From the NCBI RefSeq assembly GCF_000224145.3, contig NC_020175.2, positions 161,652-225,651 of the forward strand: a DNA stretch of 64,000 nucleotides, written 5' to 3'. Each line of letters starts with the position of its first letter. Positions within the stretch are counted from its first letter, which is position 1. The translations under genes were made by a program, and so were the position numbers. Below are positions 46,001 to 57,459 of the stretch, piece after piece. Source of the stretch: Ciona intestinalis (taxonomy: Eukaryota; Chordata; Ascidiacea; Phlebobranchia; Cionidae). The notes beneath the pieces are model-generated. The model ran no database searches. It was not told where the DNA came from and saw nothing but the letters and a program-made list of their open reading frames with translations.

Positions 46001-49000
46001 AGTAGTAGTTTAGTGACAATTACCAAGATATATCAAATATCAGGCAATCCTTTATTTAAATTAAGCTTTGCATATTAATCTATTTATGATTAATGCCAGT
46101 TAAATCTATATTATGCTATGTGAGCATGTATAATATAGTGGAGTCTGTTAACCACATTTTCAAATATCAAAATGTAAATAAAGGTCACTTTGGTTATAGA
46201 TTAGCATCAAAAACATTCAAATTGAAACATATGCCATAAAGATTCTGTTTTGAATATAACATTCATGAAATACCCTATATGAGTACAGTACACTGTGACC
46301 TTTCATGACCATAATGCCATGTACAGATGGACTGAAGAATAAACGACAAAATATTACTTTTTGTAAGGTCATAAGGTGGTTGTTATAAAACACTCGACAA
46401 ACTTAATATCTGTGTGGTTAAGGAAGATTAAAATCTAACTTTACGTCACGCTACATTATCGCTGGCAGCGTCTCATGCTGCAATGGTAAAATAAAACAAT
46501 TCGAATTATTTAAAAAGTATTTTAACTTTATTTAAATTACGGAAGACGTTTCTAGTTTTTAAAATAAAACCTTTTTTATGAAAAAAACCCTATCGTAAAA
46601 ATTGGGCTGTTATCTGTTCTGTTTGTATTAAAACTGTTTCGTATTATTATTTGTGTTTTATTCACGCAAGTGTTTGAAAAGTTCCTAAAAACATACTAAT
46701 AGTGAATCAAAGTAGTCCGTTAAAGCTTACTTTAATTGTGGAATCCCTCACACAAATATACAAGTTAACTTGCTTGAAGCAAGAGCTGCGGTAAGGTCAT
46801 GGTTTAACTTTGAAACAATAAACTAAACTCAAGATGTAAAAGAAGATTTCAACACATGGTGGATTCTTGGAACCGTTTGTTTTATGAAACACATCGCGAG
46901 AGTGTTTCAGGAAATTAGATATTTACGAACACCACGTTTTACCGGAACACCACATCCTGCTATGGATTTAATTCTTTCCAATCTACAATTATAGGTATAA
47001 CACTTGAATCTTAAACAAGGAGACATACGGACGGCAAAAAATAGTAATTATTATGTCTTTGGGTGAATATATACTGAAGCATCAAGTACAAAATATACTA
47101 TTATTACATCCAACCTCTAGCTTAGGTTGATAAATTTACCATAATATATATATATATACATATATATATAATATCACAATAACCTTTTTCACCACTTTTA
47201 TGCAGTTAATCATAAAGGTTCAGCCACACTGTACTAATGTTTCAGCTCTGGCTTATGTCTCAGGTTTCCTAACAAACTAGAAACTACAAGGCTTCACATC
47301 CTCACCACTAGAACGATATAACAATATATTGGTATATCCCATAAACCCCCCAACCAACCAACCTTGTTCCAAACGTTGTTTTCCAAAAATTAGCAGCTTC
47401 AGATTTAGTGATTCTATAATCCTCCCCAATAAATCGACCATCGGGAAACTCAGCTTTTAGTTCAGCTAACATGTGGCTAAATACGAGGGATAGTTTGGTA
47501 AGACTTCTTCGTTGTTGGGAATTCTCATCAAACATTCGTTCCCTGCCCTCACGGAATAACTTAATGGCCTGTAGTGGGATATGATACAGAATAGAGATGT
47601 TACATCTTTTATAAACTGAAATAGAACCTAGGTAATTTTTATCCTAATGTTTATTTTTTTATATACAATATTGTTCCTTTTTTTAAAACTTTTTTTATCT
47701 AACCACATAGAACGTTACTATATGCTTAAAATTTAAATAAACACCTTTAATTTAAAAACACATTTATAAGAATACGTGTCAAAAAATAAATTTAAAAAAA
47801 AATTGTGGTTCAATTTATGAAATTTTAACTTTATTCGATGAACTAAAATTATAGAAGTAGTTGTTGTTAAAGTCTACAAAAAATAATAAATGAGAGCTAC
47901 GTTGAGTAAGGATGAATACATGTCATGCATTAAGCTTCAATGGTGTGAAACCAACCATAGTGACATGCTCAAATTAACAATGAGTGACACAGACGTTCAT
48001 TGTATTGCATTTAATCACCCTTATATAGACAAGTCACACATTACCTCTTTGCATTTCTTTATCAAATTATCAAGAAAAATTCGAAAGTATTCGCATTCGT
48101 TCAACACTTGCAGTCTGTCTTCATATCTATAATACATAGATATAAATAGCTTATTTTATTGAGAGTTAGAGTAATGAGCAAAACATGGTCTACATCCAAT
48201 ATTCCTTGGCATGGCTCGCTGTAGGACTATACTCATATAGTTAAAACAGATTTCTTAAATTATAATGGAAAATTAATAAAGATATATATATATATATATT
48301 AAATGTTATACATATATATATATATACTTATATGTATATTATCTTGTATGTGCTTTAATTAATTCAGTAATTGTAGACAAATGTCTGGCCAGCCCAGACA
48401 CGTTATTCAAATAATTATACGGTAGTTTGGCACCATTGGTTTAAATAACATTAAATTGATGGCTTAAGACTGTTTTATTTGTAATGTGTTGATGTGTTCC
48501 ATTATGATCTTACTTATTAACAAACATCTACAAGATATCTCATGTTTGTTGTTTACGTAATTTATACAAAGTTAGATACCTATGAGGTAGAATGACTGCT
48601 GAAGTAAAATGAAGGCATTCGTGAATATCATAGTTGTGTATAGTAAACAACATAGAACCATTCATGTATGATTCATATCATAGTTCTAGACAAGATTGTG
48701 CAGAAAAACGAGGATTAACTAAGTTCAAAATATACACATATTGGGAAAAGTTACTCGGAGTAAAAAGAGGTCATATAGTTTTTACAGTTGCATACAAGCA
48801 TGACACAATAAGTCTGATAAATAGGTGTGTGATTAAAATACTAAACACATTACTCACTATAGAAACACTACACAAAGGTATTATAGGTATTTTGTGACCC
48901 AAACAAAAGAACAATTTTTTTAATGTACCTTAGCATTATAAGTCTAAGGTGATTGTATGTATCCGGTAATATATCCAATATATAAGGCGGGCTGTTCTTT

Positions 49001-49730
49001 AAATTCATCTTGGATTGCTGGCAAAATTTAGCAACCTGCACAAATCATGTCCGTTTTAATATAAAAGCAAATCATATGCATCAGGTTAATTTAACTATCA
49101 ACAACAAGAGTGATATTGCTACAGTGCGGTTACACTCTTATAAACATAAGTATGAGGTTTTCACAATAGGCTAGGGTGAGAGTAAGCAATAAGTGAATTG
49201 TATAAACATTTTAGCAACAAAACAGTAAATAGAATCGAAATAACAATGTGGCAATTCTGAATACACTTCTAATTAGAAGGGCATTTATTAGCATTAGTTT
49301 ACTCACTTTATCCATTAGTTTTGATGATTTTTCGATATATTTTTTGTCTATGGTAACTCGCTGGTGGTGAGGTGTTACATCATTTAATGCATCGGAAAAT
49401 CTGTTTTAATAACATCAATGTAAATTACTGAGAACTACTAGCACATGCATGAGGATATTGGGCAAAGGCCTGATTCCCTGGCCATCAATATCTTAAAGGT
49501 TAACTTTCTCTGTCTTGAATGGTATATTAGTTTCTTATGGAATTACATTGTCACCAAAATGTAGCCTAGGAATAAGCCATGTTGTGAGTGACTCTGAGCC
49601 CTTTAGAACAGAAAATAACTCAAACCCTATGAAGAACTCACCCTCGGAAATGGTTTAGAATACGTATAGGCCCCTGTCTTTGTGCATGCCTCTGCTGAGC
49701 TGTGTTCCCATTCATTGCCCCACTTGCCAT
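35566..49730 (-). CDS. CBL: CBL-family E3 ubiquitin ligase
   Basis: Binds activated receptor tyrosine kinases and ubiquitinates them for endocytic down-regulation. Phase-consistent exons: 49642-49730, 49307-49400, 48929-49035, 48045-48126, 47363-47568, 44150-44306, 41978-42099, 41381-41518, 40171-40396, 39726-39856, 39483-39573, 39038-39166, 38412-38482, 37931-38015, 37459-37531, 36929-37002, 36434-36639, then the last part 35566-36077. The TKB region has [20 protein letters not shown], the EF-hand/SH2 part and the phosphotyrosine-binding [14 protein letters not shown] (R290). The linker is EQYELYCEM (Y369), and the RING (C379-C420) is [30 protein letters not shown]. Proline-rich SH3-type motifs follow. 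The UBA ends the protein ([20 protein letters not shown]). The UBA is in a different frame from the proline-rich part. Removing a 103-bp GT-AG intron, 35710-35812, restores one 829-residue frame, but this intron is only a proposal. Confidence 0.93.
36735..36845 (+). repeat. SINE 3' half (CBL intron)
   Basis: TAATAACTCGTAAGCAGGCA, AACAGAACACACTTGTTATAA and GCGCAAGGATAAATAAGTTACATTTATT match the 3' block of the SINE copies at 17832 and 21655. A remnant of the CTTGGGCAAG block lies at about 36163. Confidence 0.55.
37172..37215. mobile_element. MITE family A terminal fragment (CBL intron)
   Basis: TATAGTAGGGTGGGGGAAGATGG and a CATTCTATTTTCTTGCCC block are preserved. The rest of the element is missing. 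Confidence 0.55.
38101..38298. mobile_element. MITE family A copy (CBL intron)
   Basis: Starts TATAGTAGGGTGGGAAAGATGGGA and ends TTTTCCATCTTTTCCCATT. The interior contains CACATAATATCCAAATATTGTGATCGGG and AACAACCGTCTATGGGAGTC, as in 11125. Confidence 0.8.
38531..38640 (-). repeat. SINE 3' half, reverse (CBL intron)
   Basis: The (AATG)n tail at 38532 is followed by TAACTGGCTTTATTCTCGCG, ACGGCAGTTGTTATAACACGGGTGTTC and CTCGTGCCAGCTTACGAGTTACC. This is the reverse complement of the 3' block of the main SINE family. Confidence 0.65.
38821..38936. mobile_element. hAT-like MITE with 8-bp target duplication (CBL intron)
   Basis: A 116-bp element with terminal inverted repeats CAGTGGCGCAGCCAG and CTGGCTACGCCACTG (one mismatch). 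The flanks CCCTAGAT (38813-38820) and CCCCAGAT (38937-38944) form an 8-bp target duplication with one mismatch, as expected for hAT. The interior is a short A/T and G-rich palindrome with no coding capacity. Confidence 0.85.
43002..43030. repeat. (AT)n microsatellite
   Basis: A simple TA run in a CBL intron. Shorter AT runs lie at 47143-47172 and 48283-48327. Confidence 0.9.
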
Positions 49731-51150
49731 GCTGATTATACAGATTTACACAAACACTAAATATGATCTTATGATTTTCCTATATTTGGTGGAACTATAA
49801 AATAAAAGCATTACAAAATGTAACACTGTGTGAGGCTTTTTTCTGTTTTACTCTGCATCATAAAACAACTTAACTGAAAACAAATTCTAAATTGCATTGA
49901 TATTACATAACTATACAAATGGAGGCCCATTAGGAATAATTAATTTATAAAATAAAACCACTGCTACAAAAAGTAAAAAAGCCGCCTGACGTGATGGTAT
50001 TGATCTCTGGAGTGTTACACACATTTATCAATTGTCGTAATTCATTCACATTGGAGTAAAACGTTATTGTATTCAAGTCTTAAACCATTACGTAACAACT
50101 AACGAAGCCAAACAACTGAAACTGTAACTAACATTATGGGAACTAAATGACGTTTACGTCCGTGGATTAGGAAAGTAACTGTCTTATTAAACACGGATAT
50201 AACACATTGTGTCTAGACCTTTTCCGTTTCCGCAGTTAAGACAAAAGCTTTGGAGTTAACACGCGGTGAAAGTTAATTAAGAACCTCAGCTGGACATTCG
50301 TACTTTCTATTGACAGAAATCTATCTACACAGTTTGTTTAACAGACATTTAAACGGTTTTATTATCTGCCATACCACATAAGATACGCTGACAGCTCTGA
50401 CGTCTGCTAAAATTTTCTCATAGATAAAATTGGAACACGGTCTTTTCGACAAAATATCGGGATCGGGGAAATTATTTCTACAGACGGCGATAATATTGAC
50501 ATATCGGGCAGAAAATAAAAGTGATTATAGCGGTCTGTATTTCTCCAAACACCGATTCCAAGCAATATTTGTTTACCAAACACCTATGTTGGCAGCATTT
50601 CACTCACAAATAAAGGATTCTTCGTAAAGGTTTTTCAAATTTTTATTTTCAAATTGGCACATTAAATCCTGAATCGGCTAACCAAAGAGATTGGCTTTAA
50701 TCTATTGGGGCTAACCAATATCACCATTTAAATACACACGTTTTGGAAACAGGATAAATAACACACAATACATGATTAATATAGGACTTATTGGTGAGAC
50801 AAATGGAACTATAATTTTAGGATCCCTACATAACATATGGAACTTATACCGAACAGGCGGGAAGAATATATAGTTTTACAAATACCCTCAACTATTTGCA
50901 ACATTCTACAAAGCGACATATACAACGCATTACCACTCGAAATAGAAAATTGTGTAAAAGTGTTATGTGGAAACTGTACATTTTAAATTTAATCAAACTA
51001 AATGGCCTATACATTTTAAATTCCATTAAACTAAATGGCAAACTTGAAGACTTTAAACTAAAGAATTATTCACATTACAATATTCCTAATAACCAAACCA
51101 AGCTTTCTTGACCTATCTAAATAGGATTAACATTGCATAGGACCATAACT
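49731..51150. other. Between the CBL 5' end and the ALDH4A1 3' end
   Basis: The CBL promoter and 5' UTR should lie just above 49730 and the ALDH4A1 3' UTR just below 51151. Sequence at 50990-51050 contains a short duplication (TACATTTTAAATT..CATTAAACTAAATGGC). Nothing else recognised. Confidence 0.35.
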
Positions 51151-54100
51151 TCACTTCATTGAAGGATATTTCCATTCTTTGAGAGGAACCTTAGATCTTT
51201 TTACAGCTTGTGGTGACACCCACTTCAATACATAGTGAGGACTCCCAGGTTTATCATTTGTCCCCGATTTTCGTGAACCCCCAAACCATTGTTGACCTAC
51301 TACTGACCCTGTTGATTTGTCATTAATGTAAAAGTTACCGGCAGAATTACGAAGAACAGAAGAAGCTTCTTCGATCACTGATCTGTAACAAATAATATGG
51401 TTTAAATTTCATTGTGAACTTTTACAGCAATAGTTAATTTTTAAAAGCTTAGTCTTGGTTTAAAAAGAGATGTATAATCTGATCATCATTATAAAACAGC
51501 AGCAAACTTACTCATCCTTTGAAAATACAGAACCAGTCAATCCATAACTTGATGTAGAATTGATCAGTTTTAATATTTCTTTATAATCAGCATCATCATA
51601 TACATAACATGAAAGCACCGGTCCAAATATTTCCTGATAAAATAATTTGTATATGTTAAACATGAAACTTGTATTATTACGTAACTACAACATTTACACA
51701 TTAAAACACTATGAGAATGACAATCATGACTATATATCTGCAGCTATTTCTGCTAATGTATGTTGGCATTTTTAAGAACCATATTAATTAAATGAAAGTC
51801 GATAAATACTCTTTAAAATTGTCATGTAATTGGAAGAAAGAAATATAGTCGCTACAACAGGAAAACAACAAGTCATTTCTATTAAATTAGATTGAAATTA
51901 AACTTAATGAAGACAAAGTTGTTTATATAGATTTAGTAACTCAACAGTGGTGAAGGGTTTATTCGTATACATAAACAAGCCAATGGAATTAAATCACTTT
52001 TACCTCTTGCATCATCTTATCCTTTGGATCTTTACATTCCACGATTGTTGGCTGGACAAAGTAGCCCACAGAATCATCACAGTTCCCACCAGCCAACACT
52101 TCTATGTTGGATGAGGCTTTTGCATGATCAAGGTAAGTTTTATTGCGTTCATATGATGGCTTGTCAATCACAGCAGATAGGAAGATACTGAAGTCATCTG
52201 GCTGTGGTTAGTATTAAGCTGTTACATGTTTATTAGGGCAAAGAGACTACTGTGGCCTACATACATAGGTACCAAACCTGTTTTGGTGGAACCCCATCCA
52301 TACAAAGTATATAAAAGTAGAGAAGTAGTGCATATATAATACATGAGACAAAGATAAAACGTGTTCAATTAAATAAAAAACACTCATATATTTGGCCTTT
52401 ATGATTTGCATTCCAATTTATTAAAAACTGTTGATCAATAAGTTAAGTATTAACACCAATTGTAAACTTACATAAAGTAATTAGAATAATGAGTAAGTTA
52501 CTTTGAAACTGTGCGTGCTGTTACCCAGAGTAAGCATCACTTAACCAAAGTAGTTTCTTACGTTTCCAAGTTTAATTTCCTTGTGTTTCTCTACTAATCC
52601 TTGCTTTACTTTACCCCATAAAGACTTTGGAATATAAGCTCTTGAACAAGCAGAACATTTCTGACCACCAAATTCAAATGCTGATCTGATGGTTCCATTT
52701 ACAACACTATGGAGAATGTTTGTGACTAAAGGTTTTATATTTGGCACAATTATATTATATAGAGCATAAATAGAAACCTAAGAGTTGGCCAGAAGAGCAA
52801 TCATTACCATTAGTCAGCATGTTAATATATTGTTGAAAGGTGCATGCACAAAAATCTTAATCTTTTGGTCATTTATGGGAGTTAGGTTGCCAATCTATAC
52901 ATTAGCAGTTAGCACGTACTGTTTTAATCTCTACAAAGTAGATAAAACCAACAACTGTATGAACAACTAAGGCAACCACAAACCAATACAATCATCAGCC
53001 ATACACTCAGTTATATTATACTGAATACAAAACAATATAACATATTCAGAACAATACAGAACAGCATTACAAAAAAAAATATTTTCCATACACTAATTTT
53101 ACTCAACACAGAATAATAAAAACAACATTACAACTCAAACCTGTCGACATCAGCCGAAGAATGAACGAAATGAAAGTTCTTCCCCCCACATTCACCAGCC
53201 AATCTTGGGAAGGTTTTGTATTTAGTCAGGTTTGCTCCAACTTGCTGCCATAACTTGGTGAAAGTTCTGTGGAGAAATATATCGGGAAAATTTATCATAA
53301 TGTTACTATGACAAATATATAGATATGGAATACTTATATAGGGATATAACACTTGGTAATGTAAACTGTTAAGTCATAACTGAAGTATCTTTTATAACCG
53401 ACGAATATCGGGGTAAACATTAAGGTGAATGAAACGAGACAGGAACCCCCTTAATAACATATTCTTAAAATATCAATTAGTTTGCAAAAGCACAAGTTGG
53501 CCTATAAATATTTTAAGGTAGTACAATTAGTTGTGACCAACAAAGTTTTGAATTTATTTGTTGCTAATGTTCAAAGAGCATGCGAGTATGATATGAAGCT
53601 TACAACTAGGTATTAAAAGTATGGCACACAAACACTAAAAGTAACGGAATTAGCTGCCACTAATTAGCATATTATACTAACACAACAAATGATCAAAACT
53701 AGATACTAAAAGTACAGAAACACACAACAGTAAGAAAACAATGTTCCAATAGTTGAAAGCAATACTTACGGAACACTTCCTGTGAAATTGATGCCAGCCA
53801 AATGTTCAGATGATGTTATAGTGTTGCCGAATGTTGAACCATCAGCAGGAATAAACTGTATAACACCGGGAGGCAAACCACATTCGCGCAACACTTTGTA
53901 AACAAGCCAACTTGCCAGCATGGCCGTGTCACTTGGTTTCCATAAAACAACATTTCCCTAGAAATATTAAAACTGTTTAAAAATTTGGTATACTTGATAA
54001 TTGGGTGCATTGAGAAAATATAAAATCGCAGTTTAATGTTTTACCTTTAACATCATTTACCTATTTGTGATTGTAAATTACATTTTTGTTTTACAAACTT

Positions 54101-56515
54101 TGGTAAAATGGGTATATATAGTAGGGTGGGACTGGGAAATAATAGCACACCTTTTCATTCAATTTTCTCTTCCCGGTTGGTAGTAAACAAAGAACATTCA
54201 AATAATTATAAAACCGTATCCTCATGACTCTCATAGACCATTGATAATTGTTTAAAACACGATCAGGATATTTAGATATTGTGTGCTTAAGTTGTCCTGT
54301 CCTCCCACACCCTACTATTCTATACACCCCATGCATTCTTACTTACCATGAGTGCTGGAGTTCCTGCCAAGTTCCCACCAATGGCTGTGAAATTGAAAGG
54401 CGAAATTGCTGCAACAAATCCCTGTGTGATATTTACAGTAGTTACAATTATGACACCAGCATTAAAGAATTTAAAAAAAATTAATGAATTTAAAAAAAAT
54501 GAATCAATTTTTAAGACAATATTGAAGTAATGAAGTTAATTATTGAAGTAATGTCCATATCTTTCCCAGGGACACATATGAATGCAATGCTAACAAAATC
54601 AACCCAAATCTTCAGACTATAGGCAGGAGCACTAACCACTGTTGGAATTTTTTAGCTGAAATAAATAAACTAAAAATAAACTCACCTCTAACCCTCTGTA
54701 TTTAACTGAGTTAACAATATTAGGATCAGGGTTTAATGGTTGCTGGTGTTCAAGGTCGAGCGCATATTGGGCATTGAAACGAAAGAAATCTATAAGTTCT
54801 GGTCCAGCATCTATCTCTGCTTGTACTACATTCTTTGCCTGTAATGTTTAGTACAGCTTTAAGTAGTAGTCAAGGGTAGTCAGTGCGCGTAGTTAAATTA
54901 CAATAACATTGTTGAGTGCACTTAATGTCAGGCTAATCACTTACGTAATCAAACGCACAGTACTTGTAATACTTTTGGTCAAATTATATTTTTAATAAAT
55001 GTCACAAATATAATCAAATTATATTTTTATGAATGTCACAAATATAATCAAATTATATTTTTAATAATTTTGCCATAATGTGTTTTGAAACCTTAGTTTC
55101 GCACTTTAATGCAATATCACCATGGTTTTTGATAAAAATTCCAAAATGTGACATAGACTATCCGCACCAAGATATGATAACATTTACCTGGCCTGCCATG
55201 GTAGTTGCAAGTATTTCAGATCTTTTTTCGTTTGCAAAAATATCCGCCGCTTTAAACAAAATTTGTGCGCGATCAGCAAGAGGTTTTGAGTCCCATTCGG
55301 CACGAACTGATATAGAATTCTCGATTGCATTGTTTATCATGTCTGCTGATGCGTAACTGAACTTTGCAATACGTTGTTTGTGGTTGTAAGGCTGTGAAAC
55401 AATATTATGTTAGAAATAGTTGTTGAATGAATGAATGAATTTTATTTAACCTAGCATGGCGGTGCAAGACAGTAGTTGTTCTGTTTCATACAACCTAAGC
55501 ACTTATACAACTTTGTTAGCTGCCCGAACCGTTGTTAGCTGCATACAATTCAAGTCGTCCAGTTTACTGGTTTGCATGTGTTTAGCCCACCAGCCAAAAT
55601 ACCAAATGCAGCTTTAAGGTACCAGGCTCAAAGTTAAGTTCAAAGAAGCGCTTTGATCTAAACACAGGCGACATTTACACCAATCTAGTGGCCACTAATC
55701 GTTATTGCTGGTTTATCAGAAACAATACATTTTTACACAGTGAGAGTTTGGTACAACTGCCAATATTTCCTTTGTAGGTTCATTGAGACACAGAAGTTAC
55801 ATTTAATCCTTAAAGTTAAAGCAACAATTTCTACGAACCGAAACTTGGTAGTGAACATCATTCGTCCATAACTCTTCCCCACCAATAACAATAGGAACAT
55901 CCTCTGTTTTGGACTCCACAATCTTCAGAGCTTCTTGAACTTCATTTCTTTCTTTGGAACCGGGAGTAAATGAATAGATTGGTTCGTTTACAAGATTTGA
56001 ACTCATGCATCTTGCGCTTGTGAATCTGGAAATTAAATTTGCTAGTTTGTTGGCAAATGCAGAATGGGTTGCCTTTTTTAATTGAAAAACGCGTAGATAT
56101 ATATATATAGTGGGGTGGAGAAGATTGATACCTTTGGCACATAATATTTAAATTTATTTAATATTTTAAACAATTAACAAAAGTCTATAGGAGTCGTTAT
56201 GTTACAGTTTTATTATTCATTGATTGTTATTTAATTACCACCAAATTGGACGTGAGAATAGAAAGAAAAGGTATCCTGTTTTCCCACACCCTACCGTATA
56301 TACGTAATTCTAAATTTTATAAGGCAATGTGGGCAATATAGTACTGACACACTATACGAAGTTTTCTTTTAACTAAATGTCTATCAAATCAAATCTATCG
56401 TATAATTAGGGTAAACCCCATATACTTGTAGAATACCTTACACTAACACACTCATAATAAATAATATGCCAAAGTACCTTGAAAGCTTTAGCAACGAAGA
56501 TTTTAAGCGTAACAT
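51151..56515 (-). CDS. ALDH4A1: Delta-1-pyrroline-5-carboxylate dehydrogenase, mitochondrial
   Basis: Oxidises glutamate semialdehyde/P5C to glutamate with NAD+, the last step of proline breakdown in the mitochondrial matrix. Eleven GT-AG exons join in phase: 56478-56515, 55839-56025, 55188-55391, 54686-54838, 54347-54421, 53770-53957, 53141-53266, 52562-52706, 52004-52201, 51512-51633, 51151-51382. The product is 555 residues, close to the usual length. The start MLRLKSSLLKLSRFTSARC is a basic, hydroxylated mitochondrial targeting sequence. The general base is in RLAGECGGKN (about E307) and the catalytic cysteine in GGQKCSACSR (about C341). GTNDKPGSPHYVLKW near the end is typical of the family. 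It lies in the same direction as CBL and divergent from VPS15. Confidence 0.95.
54116..54318. mobile_element. MITE family A copy (ALDH4A1 intron)
   Basis: Starts ATATAGTAGGGTGGGACTGG and ends TCCTCCCACACCCTACTAT. The interior GGTAGTAAACAAAGAACATTC and CACGATCAGGATATTTAGAT is in reverse relative to 11125. It ends 29 bp before the ALDH4A1 exon boundary at 54347, just beyond the donor site. Confidence 0.75.
54980..55067. repeat. Tandem repeat, about 2.5 units of 35 bp
   Basis: The unit begins CAAATTATATTTTTAATAAA and continues TGTCACAAATATAAT. Starts are at 54980, 55015 and 55049. In an ALDH4A1 intron. Confidence 0.85.
55421..55560 (-). repeat. SINE 3' half, reverse (ALDH4A1 intron)
   Basis: A (TGAA)n tail is followed by TTTTATTTAACCTAGCATGG, AGTAGTTGTTCTGTTTCATACAACC. 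This is a diverged reverse copy of the 3' block seen at 38531. The matching head may extend to about 55670. Confidence 0.5.
56106..56297. mobile_element. MITE family A copy (ALDH4A1 first intron)
   Basis: Starts ATATAGTGGGGTGGAGAAGATTG and ends CCTGTTTTCCCACACCCTAC. The interior CACATAATATTTAAAT and ACAAAAGTCTATAGGAGTCG matches the family. Confidence 0.7.
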
Positions 56516-57459
56516 CTTGGCAGCGCTGCAACAAATACTCCACGTCGTTTCTGCAACAGCTGTAGCTACAATATGTACAAGAAGTGCTATACTAAATTTC
56601 TATTGGTTAGTTATGTGGGTTTGGTTAATACAGCTATGGGCGTTTCCACGGGAAAAATAAAACATTTTCTCGCTGTAAACTTTTAACGAAACTTAGAAAA
56701 AGCACAACAAAAATAAACGTAAATTATACCATAAAATATTTTTTCTTTTATAAATGAACAAAAGTGAGATTAAACTTCACTTGTTTAACATTTAAAAAAA
56801 TACATAATTAGAATATATTTGCGGTGTAATTAGAACCTATGCCAACAAAAAGTTACGACGAGTTTATTTAAGCAAAAATACCAATGCGAGCAAAATGTTT
56901 GTTTTTTTTGGTAGGGCCACTTTCAGAACTTCTCATACAATTGGGACCACAACTATAGCTACTTTTACTTTGCAAATAATTTGTCAAAATGATAAGTTAA
57001 AAACACAACAAAGTGACGTTTACCTTATGTATGTTTTTATGTGTTTATTAGAAAAACAAATGGTTTGGAGTTATCAATAACAGAATAATTGCCTATTAAA
57101 GGTATTTTGTATGATGCATCTTTGTTTGTGCTAGCAAAGATAATGAATAAGCCCGTGCCGTATAGTAAATAAAACTCTCATGGTAAATACGCAACCGTAA
57201 GTCAGTAAGTGTAATGGCACATCGTACAAGTAATGTAACTGTTAGCCATTAACATAATGGTGTAGAAAGCGTTGGTTGAAATTAAGTAATGTTCCTAAAG
57301 TAATTCTACAACCAATGTAATATAAACGATTGTTTGAATTGTAAAACCTATACAGTTCACAGTTGTATAGTAATTGCTAAATGGTTAATTATATTTTCAG
57401 GCTATTTTAACATGTGATAATAGCAGATTTTTTGCTGTTTTACAACCAATACCAGCAAT
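56516..57459. promoter_or_regulatory. Shared upstream region of ALDH4A1 and PIK3R4
   Basis: The two divergent start codons are 944 bp apart, so both promoters must lie here unless far 5' exons exist. A good 3' splice site (TTATATTTTCAG, ending at 57400) precedes the VPS15 ATG by 59 bp. It could end a 5' UTR intron or accept a spliced leader, a process known in ascidians. No TATA box stands out from the AT-rich background. Confidence 0.5.
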
